Assembly: GCA_044507605.1 (NCBI GenBank)
Contig: JBIQJI010000018.1
Location: 25,998 to 89,997 of the forward strand
DNA: 64,000 nt
Source: Thermopolyspora sp044507605
GTDB taxonomy: Bacteria > Actinomycetota > Actinomycetes > Streptosporangiales > Streptosporangiaceae
Reading direction: 5' to 3'
The translations under genes were made by a program, and so were the position numbers. Positions 45,868 to 54,459 of this stretch are shown piece by piece (position 1 is the first letter of the stretch; every line of letters begins with the position of its first letter). Under the pieces are notes generated by a model. That model made no database searches. It was not told where the DNA came from and worked only from the letters and a program-made list of their open reading frames with translations.

Positions 45868-47751
45868 ATGCACCTCCAACCAGGCGATCCCCAGCACATC
45901 GGGCCGTACCGTCTGCTCCGCCGGTTGGGGCAGGGCGGTATGGGCACGGTCTACCTGGGCGAGGACTCCTCGGGACAGCACGTCGCCGTCAAGGTGATCA
46001 ACCCCGAGTACAGCCGCCACGACCAGTTCCGCGCCAGGTTCCGGCGCGAAGCCGACGCCGCCCGCCGCGTACGGCGGTTCTGCACGGCCGCCGTGCTCGA
46101 CGCCGCGCTCGACGGCGACCAGCTGTACGTCGTCACCGAATACGTGCCTGGCCAGAGCCTGGAGGAGACCGTCCAGGGCTCGGGGCCGATGCGCGGCTCC
46201 AGCCTCGACGCGCTCGCCGTCGGAGTCGCCACCGCCCTGACCGCCATCCACGGGGCCGGGGTGATCCACCGTGACCTCAAGCCGTCGAACGTGCTGCTGT
46301 CTCCCGTAGGCCCCCGAGTGATCGACTTCGGCATCGCGCGGGCCCTCGACACCCTGGGCGGCATCACCGGCACCGGCGAGATCGTCGGCACACCGAGGTA
46401 CATGGCGCCCGAGGCGCTGCGCGGCGAGCCCATCTCGCCCGCGTGCGACGTGTTCTCCTGGGGCTGCCTGGTGGCGTTCGCGGCCACCGGCGTGCCGCCG
46501 TTCGGCGGCGACACCCTGCCGGCCGTGCTGTATCAGGTGCTCAACACCGACCCCCCGCTCGACGGCCTCGAACCCGGCCTGCGCGAACTCGTGGCCCAGG
46601 CCCTCGCCAAGGATCCGGCGCGGCGGCCGTCCTCCCAGCGGCTCGTCGACCAGATGGTGGGCCGCGTCACCCCTGAGACCGCCCAGTATTCGGTCGCGCA
46701 GGCCTGGCAGGCGAGCCCCGCGGCACAGCATCTGCCACCCACCCTCGCCGCCACCGCCCCCGCCGCCCCGGCAGCCTCCGCCGGCCCGCCGCCCACGATC
46801 TCCGGCATGCCGCCCACGGCCGCTCCCGCCCCCTCGTCCTCCACCTTCTCCCCCACGGCGGCTTCCGCCCCATCGCACGGCCCGTCGCCCACATCCCCGT
46901 CCCCCATGTCGCCGCCCACCAGGTCGCAGGCCTCCCCGGGGCAGGGCGGCCCGCCCCACGACGGTCCGGAGCGGCGCCGAGGCGCCGGGTGGTCACACGA
47001 CCGGCGGGTCAGGCTCGCCGGTGCCGCCACTGCCGCCGTGGTGGTGCTCGCGGTCGTCGGCCTGCGCGTCCTGTTCGGCTCCGACGCGCCGCCCGACGAC
47101 CTGCGGCTGCTGTACCAGGACGACTTCAGCAACAGCGGCACCGGATGGGACGGCAGCGTCTACACCGGCGGGCTCGGCGGCACCTACGGCTACGCCCTCG
47201 GCGGCACGTACGCGATCGACGTGACCGGAGACGACCACGAGCGGATCCAGAAGGCCCCGATACCGTTCGTGCCGACGCAGCCCGCCACGCCCGACCCGTC
47301 GGCGTCGCCTCTCCCCACCACCCCCGCCCGGCTGCTGCTCGGCGTGAACACGCGGATCAAGCAGGGCACGGGCGGCGAGTACGGCCTCTACTGCAGGGGC
47401 ACCGGCGACCCCAAGGCCAGCCGGTACGAGTTCCTCCTCGACACCAACGGCAACGCCCGCATCCGCGGCGTGGTGAACGGCGCCGGCGGCGACCTCGCCG
47501 GTCCCGTCCCCGTCGGCACCCTCGACGACACGACACTGCTGCAGGCCGAGTGCGCCCCCGCCTCGGACGGCGGAGTCCGGCTCACCATGTGGGTCAACGG
47601 CGACCAGATGCTCGAGACCGTGAACAAGTCGGGCCTGGCGAACGGCGATGTGGGCCTGCTCGTCCGGGTCGACGAGGGCGGCAAGAACACCCTGAAGATG
47701 CGATTCGACAACTTCAAGCTCAGCGGGTCCGCCCCGGACGAGCCGAGCTGA
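45868..47751 (+). CDS. receptor-type Ser/Thr protein kinase
   Basis: A 627-aa transmembrane kinase. Catalytic domain: GQGGMGTVYLG loop, VAVKVI (Lys about 42), HRDLKPSNVLL (Asp about 136), DFGIAR (about 153) and GTPRYMAPEA. A Pro/Ser/Thr-rich linker (about 275-375) leads to one membrane helix (about 383-403) and an external domain of about 220 residues. The external domain begins DDFSNSGTGWDGSVY and contains LLLGVNTRIKQGTGGEYGLYC and LTMWVNGDQML, a concanavalin/LamG-like beta-sandwich instead of PASTA repeats. It probably senses a carbohydrate or small ligand (inference). The start is leaderless. Confidence 0.92.
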   Translation: MHLQPGDPQHIGPYRLLRRLGQGGMGTVYLGEDSSGQHVAVKVINPEYSRHDQFRARFRREADAARRVRRFCTAAVLDAALDGDQLYVVTEYVPGQSLEETVQGSGPMRGSSLDALAVGVATALTAIHGAGVIHRDLKPSNVLLSPVGPRVIDFGIARALDTLGGITGTGEIVGTPRYMAPEALRGEPISPACDVFSWGCLVAFAATGVPPFGGDTLPAVLYQVLNTDPPLDGLEPGLRELVAQALAKDPARRPSSQRLVDQMVGRVTPETAQYSVAQAWQASPAAQHLPPTLAATAPAAPAASAGPPPTISGMPPTAAPAPSSSTFSPTAASAPSHGPSPTSPSPMSPPTRSQASPGQGGPPHDGPERRRGAGWSHDRRVRLAGAATAAVVVLAVVGLRVLFGSDAPPDDLRLLYQDDFSNSGTGWDGSVYTGGLGGTYGYALGGTYAIDVTGDDHERIQKAPIPFVPTQPATPDPSASPLPTTPARLLLGVNTRIKQGTGGEYGLYCRGTGDPKASRYEFLLDTNGNARIRGVVNGAGGDLAGPVPVGTLDDTTLLQAECAPASDGGVRLTMWVNGDQMLETVNKSGLANGDVGLLVRVDEGGKNTLKMRFDNFKLSGSAPDEPS

Positions 47752-47849
47752 TGCCCCCGCCCGGAACCGACCCATCACCCCACCGCGCCCTACCGGTGGC
47801 GTGCCGGGCCGTCGGGGTGGGGGCGCGTTGGGTAATGGAGGCCGGAGGC

Positions 47850-48848
47850 ATGGTGCGGGTCGTGCGGTGGCGGCGGAGCCGGGGCATGGCGTCGGCGACG
47901 GCGTTCGGGTTGGTGGCGGGGACGGTGCTCGACGCGGTGTTCGCCGACCCGCGCCGGGGGCATCCCGTGGCGCTGTTCGGGCGGGCCGCGGGCGCGCTGG
48001 AGCGTCGCGTCCACGGCGACTCACGGCCTCGGGGCGTGGCGTACGCGGTCGTCTGCGCCGGGGCGGCGGCGCTGGTGGGCGTGGCGGCCGACCGCGCGAC
48101 CCGGGGCAGGCCGGTGGCGCGGGGGGCGGTCACGGCGGCCGCGACCTGGGCGGTGCTCGGTGGCACCACACTGGCCAGGGAGGGCGCCCGCATGGGGGCC
48201 GCGCTGGAGGCCGGCGACGTGGCCGCCGCCCGGGCCCGGCTGCCGCACCTGTGCGGGCGGGACCCGTCGCGGCTGGACGAGGCCGAGCTGGCCCGCGCGA
48301 CCGTCGAGTCGATCGCCGAGAACACCTCCGACGCCGTGGTCGCGCCGCTGCTGTGGGGCGCGGTCGCCGGCGTGCCCGGCCTGCTCGCGTACCGCGCGAT
48401 CAACACGCTCGACGCCATGGTCGGGCACCGGTCGCCCCGCTACGCGCGGTTCGGCTGGGCGGCGGCTCGTCTCGACGACGTCGCGAACCTCGCCCCCGCC
48501 CGCCTGACCGGCCTGCTGGCGGCGCTGGCCGCCCCCGTGGCCGGCGGCTCGCCGCGTACGGCCCTCGGCGTGCTCCGCCGCGACGGCCACCGGCACCCGA
48601 GCCCCAACGCGGGCCGCTGTGAGGCGGCCTTCGCGGGCGCGCTCGGCGTCCGGCTGGGCGGCGTCAACGATTACGGGGGCAGGATCGAGCACCGCCCCAC
48701 CCTCGGCGACGGCCACAAGCCGGATAAATCCGATATTGCCCGAGCGGTCACGCTGGCCCGCGCGGTCGGCCTCTCCGCCACCGCCCTCGCCGCCTGCGGC
48801 GCCTGGCTGCTCCGCAGCACCCGCCGCCCCGCCCGCAACGGCGATTGA
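47850..48848 (+). CDS. cobD: adenosylcobinamide-phosphate synthase
   Basis: A 332-aa membrane protein (CbiB/CobD family) that attaches the aminopropanol arm to adenosylcobyric acid. LDAVFADPRRGHPVALFG at the N-terminus, TVESIAENTSDAVVAPLLWG, YRAINTLDAMVGHRSPRY and SPNAGRCEAAFAGALGVRLGG are family hallmarks. I use ATG 47850 (GGAGG 8 nt upstream); ATG 47886 is a plausible shorter start. It is isolated from cysG/cobT/cbiX at 24-27 kb and follows the kinase. Confidence 0.94.
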   Translation: MVRVVRWRRSRGMASATAFGLVAGTVLDAVFADPRRGHPVALFGRAAGALERRVHGDSRPRGVAYAVVCAGAAALVGVAADRATRGRPVARGAVTAAATWAVLGGTTLAREGARMGAALEAGDVAAARARLPHLCGRDPSRLDEAELARATVESIAENTSDAVVAPLLWGAVAGVPGLLAYRAINTLDAMVGHRSPRYARFGWAAARLDDVANLAPARLTGLLAALAAPVAGGSPRTALGVLRRDGHRHPSPNAGRCEAAFAGALGVRLGGVNDYGGRIEHRPTLGDGHKPDKSDIARAVTLARAVGLSATALAACGAWLLRSTRRPARNGD

Positions 48849-49035
48849 GGCGCCCGTCGACGTCGCAAGGTCCGGTGTGTTGCGGGGGCCGCGAACCTGC
48901 TCGCGGGTGCCGGAATCGCTGGTCCGGGACGTCGCGGCCCGGTTCACACCCGGGCCGGGGGCGGCCTTCTGCCCACTGGCGATGTCATGTTCTCTACCCT
49001 TGTGAGTCAGCCGGGCGATTTCCGGCGCAGTGCCC

Positions 49036-49041
49036 TACTAT
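49036..49041 (+). promoter_or_regulatory. -10 element for leaderless SHOCT-protein transcript
   Basis: TACTAT followed by GCCAAC and GTG 49048. This favours the GTG at 49048 over the in-frame GTG at 49030. Confidence 0.5.
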
Positions 49042-49047
49042 GCCAAC

Positions 49048-49674
49048 GTGATCGCCCCCGGTGTTGAGATCTCCGCGGTCCAGCTGGCCCGGCGCTCCCT
49101 AGGACTGTTCGTCGGTTTGGCGGCGCTGACCTGCGGCATCACCCTGCTGTTCCTGGGCTCCGAGGTCGCCATGGGTGCCCGCTCTGGCGGCGTCACCTGG
49201 GTGATCCTGCCCACCGCGATCTTCAGTGGGCTGACCGGCTACGGCGTGTACGCCGTCAGCACGCTGCCCGTGGGGCCGCGGCTCACTCCGCTCGCCTGGC
49301 CCGCGCTGTTCATCAGCCTCGGCTGCGCCTTCCTCGACTCCGCGCTCGCCGCCCCCGGCGGCCCGGACGTGGCGTACGTCACCTGTGCCGTCGTCTTCTG
49401 GCTCACCGGGGCGGTGCCACTGGTGTTCCTCGCCCCGCGCCTCAAGACCGTCCTGTGGGGGCCGCCGCCACCGGCTCCGGCGCTGCGCGGCGAGGGCGGG
49501 ATGCGGTGGATCAGCCCGCTGCGATTGCCCGGCGACACCCGGCCCGACGCGGTGCCGCTCCGCACCGACCTCGTCGGCGAGCTGGAACGGCTGTCGGAGC
49601 TGCACCAGGCCGGTCACCTCGACGACAAGGAGTTCGCCGCGGCCAAGGCACGGCTGCTGAACGGAGCCCACTGA
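49048..49674 (+). CDS. membrane protein with C-terminal SHOCT domain
   Basis: A 208-aa protein with four membrane helices (about 15-40, 50-72, 80-105, 112-135) and a cytoplasmic tail. The tail ends in a SHOCT motif: LVGELERLSELHQAGHLDDKEFAAAKARLL, a short helical element common at actinobacterial C-termini and thought to aid oligomerisation. Function unknown. A 186-nt spacer of repetitive AGCCCA-type sequence follows before the next small gene. Confidence 0.78.
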   Translation: MIAPGVEISAVQLARRSLGLFVGLAALTCGITLLFLGSEVAMGARSGGVTWVILPTAIFSGLTGYGVYAVSTLPVGPRLTPLAWPALFISLGCAFLDSALAAPGGPDVAYVTCAVVFWLTGAVPLVFLAPRLKTVLWGPPPPAPALRGEGGMRWISPLRLPGDTRPDAVPLRTDLVGELERLSELHQAGHLDDKEFAAAKARLLNGAH

Positions 49675-49820
49675 GCGCAGCCCACCGACGCAGCCCAGCG
49701 ACCGAGCCCGGCAAGAAGCCAGCCAGCGGAGCGCACCGAGCGGCGCGCGCCCCACTTGAGCCCACGAACCGAAGCCCAGGGAACGAATGCCCACCCGACC
49801 ACAGCCCACTGTCGGCTTCC

Positions 49821-49839
49821 TCCCCGCCGAAGACGGGGA
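49821..49839 (+). promoter_or_regulatory. leader stem-loop before the 60-aa membrane protein
   Basis: TCCCCG (49821-49826) pairs with CGGGGA (49834-49839). It sits 22 nt before the ATG at 49861 and just ahead of the strong AAGGAGG ribosome site. It could end the upstream transcript or modulate initiation. Confidence 0.4.
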
Positions 49840-49860
49840 TCTTCCGGTAAGGAGGTTGCG

Positions 49861-50043
49861 ATGAACGCCGCACCGAGGCGTCGGCGGCGGAACGCGACCG
49901 CCCTGCGCGTCTGGTCGATCCTGCTCCACGTGGCCGCGATCGCCGCCGGCGTCGTCCTCGCCATAGTGATCTTCAACGCGGCCAGGGGCTGTGCGGCGCT
50001 CGCCCCGCTCGGCGGCCTCGGCTCGTCACGAGCAGCACCGTAG
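49861..50043 (+). CDS. 60-aa single-pass membrane protein
   Basis: Begins at ATG 49861 with a near-ideal ribosome site (TAAGGAGG, 6 nt spacing). A basic N-terminus (NAAPRRRRRNATALRV) precedes one hydrophobic helix (about 16-38, WSILLHVAAIAAGVVLAIVI), placing the tail outside the cytoplasm by the positive-inside rule. No family recognised. The ribosome site makes it more credible than its size suggests. Confidence 0.65.
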   Translation: MNAAPRRRRRNATALRVWSILLHVAAIAAGVVLAIVIFNAARGCAALAPLGGLGSSRAAP

Positions 50044-50118
50044 GCACGGCCGTGGCCGAGGGCGCGCCAGGACCGGTCGCGGGCGGCGGGGCCGGGGTTT
50101 GGGGTGGGCGGATGGGGG

Positions 50119-50934
50119 TCAAGGCCAGAGGTGGGCGTCGAGGTCGTCCTGGTGGGCGTCCAGCCAGGCGCGTGCGCGGCGGATGCGGTCGCCGGCGCCG
50201 GAGGCCCACAGGCGGGCCCAGGCGCGGTCCGTGGCGGCGCGTTCGAGGGTGGCGGCGTAGGAGCGGTCGAATCTCAGGCGGGCGACGGTCACCAGGCGGC
50301 GGCGGTCGCGGGCGGGCAGGCCGTAGGCGTCGCAGAAGAGCCGGAGCCGGGCGCCGACGTCGAGGCCGCGCAGCAGCGGGTCGCGGTCGACGGGGTCGGC
50401 GATCGGGGCCCAGTGGCGCAGGGTCGTGACGATGTCGAACAGCCGGGTGACCGGCCGGGCCAGGTCGAAGTCGATGAAGGCGCAGGGCCGCCGGTCGCGG
50501 AAGACGACGTTTTCCGGGGTGAGGTCGCAGTGGCCGATGATCTCGGGGGGTCCGTCGTCGTGCGAGCCCGGCGCCCAGCGCGCGTCCGGCGGCGGGGTGA
50601 AGTTCTCGGCGGCGTCGTGCATGCGCCGCAGGAGCCGGGCGAGCGCGGCCAGTGTGTCGTCGCGCACGGCGTAGTCCGGCAGGGGACGGGTCGCGGCCCG
50701 GCCGGGCAGGTAGGTGAGGATTTCCCGCCCGGCGTCGTCGTAGCCGAGCGGGCGGGGCGCGCCTTCGAAGCCGGCGGCCGCGAGGTGCCGCAGGAACGCG
50801 TGGATGGCGGGCGTGGCGGGGCGGACCGGCCGGCGCACGGTGTCACCGACGCGCACGACTCCCCCGCTGGTCGCTCCTCCGACCAGCATGGTCTCGGGTC
50901 GGGCCGGCTCGGTCGGGGCCATGCTGACCGACAT
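50119..50934 (-). CDS. aminoglycoside phosphotransferase-fold kinase
   Basis: A 271-aa APH/choline-kinase-fold protein. HCDLTPENVVF is the catalytic loop (H-x-D-x-x-x-x-N) and FIDFDLARP carries the metal-binding Asp of the DFG-equivalent. GGVVRVGDTVRRPV at the N-terminus is the nucleotide-binding region. Many such proteins phosphorylate small molecules other than drugs, so a resistance call is not justified. ATG 50934 has TACCCT 8 nt upstream and no ribosome site. Confidence 0.85.
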   Translation of the reverse strand: MSVSMAPTEPARPETMLVGGATSGGVVRVGDTVRRPVRPATPAIHAFLRHLAAAGFEGAPRPLGYDDAGREILTYLPGRAATRPLPDYAVRDDTLAALARLLRRMHDAAENFTPPPDARWAPGSHDDGPPEIIGHCDLTPENVVFRDRRPCAFIDFDLARPVTRLFDIVTTLRHWAPIADPVDRDPLLRGLDVGARLRLFCDAYGLPARDRRRLVTVARLRFDRSYAATLERAATDRAWARLWASGAGDRIRRARAWLDAHQDDLDAHLWP

Positions 50935-50942
50935 GGATAGAC

Positions 50943-50948
50943 AGGGTA
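50943..50948 (-). promoter_or_regulatory. -10 element for leaderless APH transcript
   Basis: On the minus strand TACCCT, 8 nt (GTCTATCC), then the ATG at 50934. Confidence 0.5.
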
Positions 50949-51073
50949 GACCCGTTCGCTCCTGAAATTTCCACGATCCGCGCAAGCCCGTCCGGCCGTC
51001 CGTCCGGGGGGGCGCGCGCCGGCCACCGGCCTCGGCCTGCTGGTCAGGAGGGCGGGACCGTTCGTGGTCCCGC

Positions 51074-51079
51074 TACCGT
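51074..51079 (+). promoter_or_regulatory. -10 element for leaderless ZIP transcript
   Basis: TACCGT, TGCCCT, ATG. This matches the WYL gene start at 6984-6996 at all but one base. Confidence 0.6.
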
Positions 51080-51085
51080 TGCCCT

Positions 51086-51820
51086 ATGCCGATCACGTTC
51101 GCGTTTGGCGCGTTCGTCATGACACTGCTCGGGGGATTCGTCGCGCAACGCGTCCGCGACCGCAGGCACCTTGTGCTCGGCGCCGCCGGGGGCATCATGC
51201 TCGGGGTGGTGGCGTTCGACCTGATCCCGGAGGCGCTGCGCCTCGCTCCCACCACCGTGCACGGGGTGCCGCTGCCGATGGTGACGTTCGCCGCGGGGTT
51301 CTTGATGCTGCACATCGCCGAGCGCGCCATCTCGATGCACGATCCCCGCGACGGTCATTACCAGGCCCACAGTCATCGCCATGCCGGCATCGGGCTGGCC
51401 GGCGGCGTCGCCCTGGTGGTGCACAGCACGATCGACGGCGCGGCCATCGGCGTGGCGTTCGCGTCGGGCTCCGGGCTGGGCGTGGTGGTCGCGGCGGCGG
51501 TGATCGCGCACGATTTCACCGACGGCTTCAACACCTTCACGATCACGTCGCTGTACGGCAACGCCCGCCGCCGGGCGTTCGTCCTGCTGTTCCTCGACGC
51601 GATCGCGCCGATCGCGGGCGCGACGCTGACCACCCTGGTGCCGGTGCCGGAGGCCGTCCTCGCGCCGTACCTCGGCTTCTTCGCCGGGTTTCTGCTTTAT
51701 CTGGCCACCTCCGACATTCTCCCGGAGGCCCACACGACGAGCCATCCCACCCGGCTCACCCTGTTGACGACGGCGGGCGGCGCCCTGCTCATGTGGGCCA
51801 TCACCGGCATCGCGGGGTGA
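51086..51820 (+). CDS. ZIP-family metal transporter
   Basis: A 244-aa protein with seven or eight helices, importing Zn2+ or another divalent metal. A His-rich loop (HSHRH, about 95-99) precedes the metal-site helices. Helix 4 reads VVHSTIDGAAIGVAF and helix 5 AHDFTDGFNTF. Most ZIPs have Glu where these have Asp (H-x-x-x-D-G), so metal preference may differ. The start is leaderless. It converges closely on the SLOG gene (6 nt between stops). Confidence 0.9.
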   Translation: MPITFAFGAFVMTLLGGFVAQRVRDRRHLVLGAAGGIMLGVVAFDLIPEALRLAPTTVHGVPLPMVTFAAGFLMLHIAERAISMHDPRDGHYQAHSHRHAGIGLAGGVALVVHSTIDGAAIGVAFASGSGLGVVVAAAVIAHDFTDGFNTFTITSLYGNARRRAFVLLFLDAIAPIAGATLTTLVPVPEAVLAPYLGFFAGFLLYLATSDILPEAHTTSHPTRLTLLTTAGGALLMWAITGIAG

Positions 51821-51826
51821 GCCGCG

Positions 51827-52309
51827 TCAGCCTTCTCTGGCCGCGCCCGCCGGCCAGATGACGGTGACGGGCAGGCCCTTGTCCCTGGCCCGCTCCACCA
51901 CGTCGGCGGTGCCGCCGAGCCCGGAGGCGGGCAGGTTGTCCCACACGGCGACCAGTGTGTCGACGGTGTTCAGCATCGCCTCGTTGGCCGCGGCGTACGC
52001 CTCCCGCCCCGCGCGTTCGTAATCCATGCGGTGCACCCGCACGGCCATCTTGAGCAGCCGGTCGAACCGTTCGGCGTCGTCGGGGGCGACCTTCTCGGCG
52101 CGGTAGTCGCGTGAGGGCAGCACCACCTCCAGGGTTCCGCCGGCGTCCAGGACGGCGTCGGCGAACAGGCTGTCGGCGCCGCGCGCGATGCACGACACGC
52201 CGACGAGTTCGCCGTCGACGGTGGCGAGGTAGGCGCGCAGCTCCTCGTCCACCGCGAGGGCGGTGGCTGCGGTCAGGTTCATGTGGCCGGTCACACCGAT
52301 GCGTACCAT
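51827..52309 (-). CDS. SLOG-fold (nucleotide-sensor-like) protein
   Basis: A 160-aa Rossmann-like protein. RIGVTGHMNLT at the N-terminus, GVSCIARGADSLFADAVLDAGG and LEVVLPSRDYRAEK form the pattern of SLOG/LOG-DprA-type nucleotide-binding domains. The end has TLVAVWDNLPASGLGGTADVVERA, a second Gly-rich ligand loop. SLOG proteins sense or process nucleotides in stress and conflict systems (family knowledge). It lies 30 nt after an HTH-TPR regulator on the same strand and is probably co-expressed with it. Confidence 0.75.
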   Translation of the reverse strand: MVRIGVTGHMNLTAATALAVDEELRAYLATVDGELVGVSCIARGADSLFADAVLDAGGTLEVVLPSRDYRAEKVAPDDAERFDRLLKMAVRVHRMDYERAGREAYAAANEAMLNTVDTLVAVWDNLPASGLGGTADVVERARDKGLPVTVIWPAGAAREG

Positions 52310-52339
52310 CAGCGGCTCCCGCTGGACGACAGTTTCTAG

Positions 52340-53782
52340 CTATCGTGCCAGTTCATCACGAATCCGCCGATTAAGGTCGTCCGCCACGGGGTCGTGCCGC
52401 GCCGAGATCTCCTCGTATAGTTTGCGCAGCTTGCCTCGTACCCTGTCCGACTGGACTTGACCCACCGCGTCCATGGCCACGCCGCCGACCTCGACGGCGG
52501 CGTCCAGGTCGCCGCGCAGCAGGTACGCCCGGGCCAGGCCGATCCGGTCCAGGGCCAGGCTGCGCGTGCCGGCCTGCGCGCGCAGCCGCAGCGCCTCGCC
52601 GATGTACGTCACCGCGTCGGCCGAGTGCCGGGGGTCGCGCCGCGCCATCTCCAGATACCGGCCGCCGGTCACGCCGGCGAGCTCGGCCGCGTCGAAGTAC
52701 GCGATCCAGCCGGGGTCGGGGTCGCTGTCGCGGATCTCGCCGAACGCCTCGTGCGCGGCGTCGGTGGCCCGTTTGAACGCCTCGGGGCGGCCGAGCGCGG
52801 CGTACGCCCACGCCTCCCTGGTGCGCAGCATAGCCCGCAGCCGGGGCGTGCCGGTGACGCGCACCCCGTCCAGCGCCAGCCGCACCAGTTCCAGCGCGTC
52901 GCGCGGCTTGTCCAGGTAGAGCAGCTGGCGGGCCATCGAGGCGAGGATCGACGCCCCGAACGGCCGATCCCCGGCGGGCTTGGCGGCCTGCAGGGCGAGC
53001 ACGTAGTACTTCTGGGCCGCGGTCTGCATGCCGCAGTCCCACGACATCGTCGCGGCGACCTTCGCGAGCTGGGCCATCACGTGGAACAGCCGGACGGTGA
53101 TGTCCGGCGGATGCGACTCGCGCAGGATGTCGGCGACCTGGTTGAGCTGGCCGATCACGGCCTTGCGGGCGAGACCGCCACCGTGGGCGTGGTCCCAGCC
53201 GCGGAAGACGGCGACGGTCGCCTCGAGGTGGGCGACCTCGTCGGGGCCGATCCGGCCGTCGGGTGAGGTCTCGGGCAGGTCGTCCGGGGTGTTGATCAGC
53301 CAGCGTTGCGCGGGGTCGATGAGGGGAAGCCCCGCCGTGACGGCCAGCGCCACAACGGCTTGGCGGCGATCGAGCATGAGGTCGTCCCTGGTGATTCGGT
53401 AGACGGCGTCCGTGGTCGATCGGGGCTCCCACACCCACGGCAGCTCCGGTGCCGCCGGCCCGTCCGGCCCGCCGGGCGCGTCCGGCCCTGTGGGCGGGTC
53501 CGGCTCGGACCGGGTGGAGGGCTCCCCGAAGAGGTCGGCCTCGCCGAGGCCGAAGGCACGTGCGTACAGAACGCGATAGGGATCCTTCGGCTTGTGCCGT
53601 CCGGCCTCCCAGTCGCTGATCATGCGGGTCAGCGACTCTCGTGTGGGCGACAGCCGGACTCCGACCTCTTCGGCGATGACCGACAGTCTCCTGGCCATCT
53701 CACGCTGCGACCAGAGACGCTCACGACGCTCGGCGTTCAGCCGGACGGCCCAGGCCGGAACGTTGCCCATGGTGGGGTCCAT
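52340..53782 (-). CDS. HTH-TPR transcriptional regulator (locus 2)
   Basis: A 480-aa regulator. An Xre-type HTH occupies residues 1-80 (LWSQREMARRLSVIAEEVG, RMISDWEAGRHKPKDPYRVLYARAFGL), then a Pro/Gly/Asp-rich linker, then TPR-like helices to the end (about 180-470, including SWDCGMQTAAQKYYVLALQ and ALELVRLALDGV). The architecture matches locus 1 (12268-13839) with little obvious sequence identity outside the HTH. I start at ATG 53782, 8 nt after GAGG; a GTG 9 nt earlier is possible. SLOG follows; two small genes diverge upstream. Confidence 0.87.
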   Translation of the reverse strand: MDPTMGNVPAWAVRLNAERRERLWSQREMARRLSVIAEEVGVRLSPTRESLTRMISDWEAGRHKPKDPYRVLYARAFGLGEADLFGEPSTRSEPDPPTGPDAPGGPDGPAAPELPWVWEPRSTTDAVYRITRDDLMLDRRQAVVALAVTAGLPLIDPAQRWLINTPDDLPETSPDGRIGPDEVAHLEATVAVFRGWDHAHGGGLARKAVIGQLNQVADILRESHPPDITVRLFHVMAQLAKVAATMSWDCGMQTAAQKYYVLALQAAKPAGDRPFGASILASMARQLLYLDKPRDALELVRLALDGVRVTGTPRLRAMLRTREAWAYAALGRPEAFKRATDAAHEAFGEIRDSDPDPGWIAYFDAAELAGVTGGRYLEMARRDPRHSADAVTYIGEALRLRAQAGTRSLALDRIGLARAYLLRGDLDAAVEVGGVAMDAVGQVQSDRVRGKLRKLYEEISARHDPVADDLNRRIRDELAR

Positions 53783-53934
53783 AGCGGGCACCTCGTGAGA
53801 TTGGTGGCATCTCTACGCGCCTGTCTCTACCAGTCTCCTCCACTCTGGACTGTTCGCGCGCGATTACACAGTGATTCGATAAAGCACAAGGCCTTTGCGA
53901 GGGAAGGCCCCTGTACACCGGAGGTGCGACCCCA

Positions 53935-54309
53935 ATGACGGTTCGTCGCCACATGCCCCGGGGACCGGTACGACCGGCAGGTGACAGGCCGGCTGGACGG
54001 CATCGGCGAGGGATGCCGTACACCTCGGTCGACCGCCGACCGTGGGACATGGCCGAACGCACCGAGGCCGCGCGGCTCAACCTGAGCGAACCCGCATGGG
54101 AGATCCTGTACGGCCTCTGGGAGCGCGGCTACTTCGCCATCGCCCGCTGGGACGTCCCCACCGGGCTCATCATCACGGCCCGGAGCCTCGGGTCGCTGCG
54201 CACCCTGATGCGCCAGGCCGAGCGGCCGCGCCGCCCCGCCTGGCTCCCGGCCCCTACCGGAGACCGGGCGACCCCCTACGACGCCGGCCCCTACGGCCAC
54301 CCCACCTAG
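53935..54309 (+). CDS. small protein divergent from HTH-TPR regulator 2
   Basis: A 124-aa protein. The N-terminal 35 residues are basic and possibly not translated (a later ATG encodes MPYTSVDRRPW). The core ERTEAARLNLSEPAWEILYG, WERGYFAIARWDVP, TGLIITARSLGSLRTLMRQ looks like a compact alpha/beta domain. GGAGG lies 10 nt before ATG 53935. It is not recognised, but its position mirrors the 96-aa gene beside regulator 1. Confidence 0.65.
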   Translation: MTVRRHMPRGPVRPAGDRPAGRHRRGMPYTSVDRRPWDMAERTEAARLNLSEPAWEILYGLWERGYFAIARWDVPTGLIITARSLGSLRTLMRQAERPRRPAWLPAPTGDRATPYDAGPYGHPT

Positions 54310-54459
54310 CCGGTTCGCAGGTCCGGCGCAGCCGACCGCCCACCTGGCCGGCCCACCTGGCCGACCGGCACGACCGGCCCGCACGACCGGCCCGCGTTCG
54401 ACCCGGCGACCGGCCCGTCATCGACCCGCGCGGCTGGACCGCGCCACTGGAAGGCCCCG

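Noticed and set aside
49675..49860. Tandem AGCCCA/CGAGC repeats as a CRISPR-like or VNTR array
   Set aside because: Units are irregular in length and sequence, with no constant repeat/spacer pattern; it is low-complexity spacer.
50119..50934. Aminoglycoside resistance gene
   Set aside because: The APH fold is clear, but no residues specific to drug phosphotransferases were recognised, so only a general kinase call is made.
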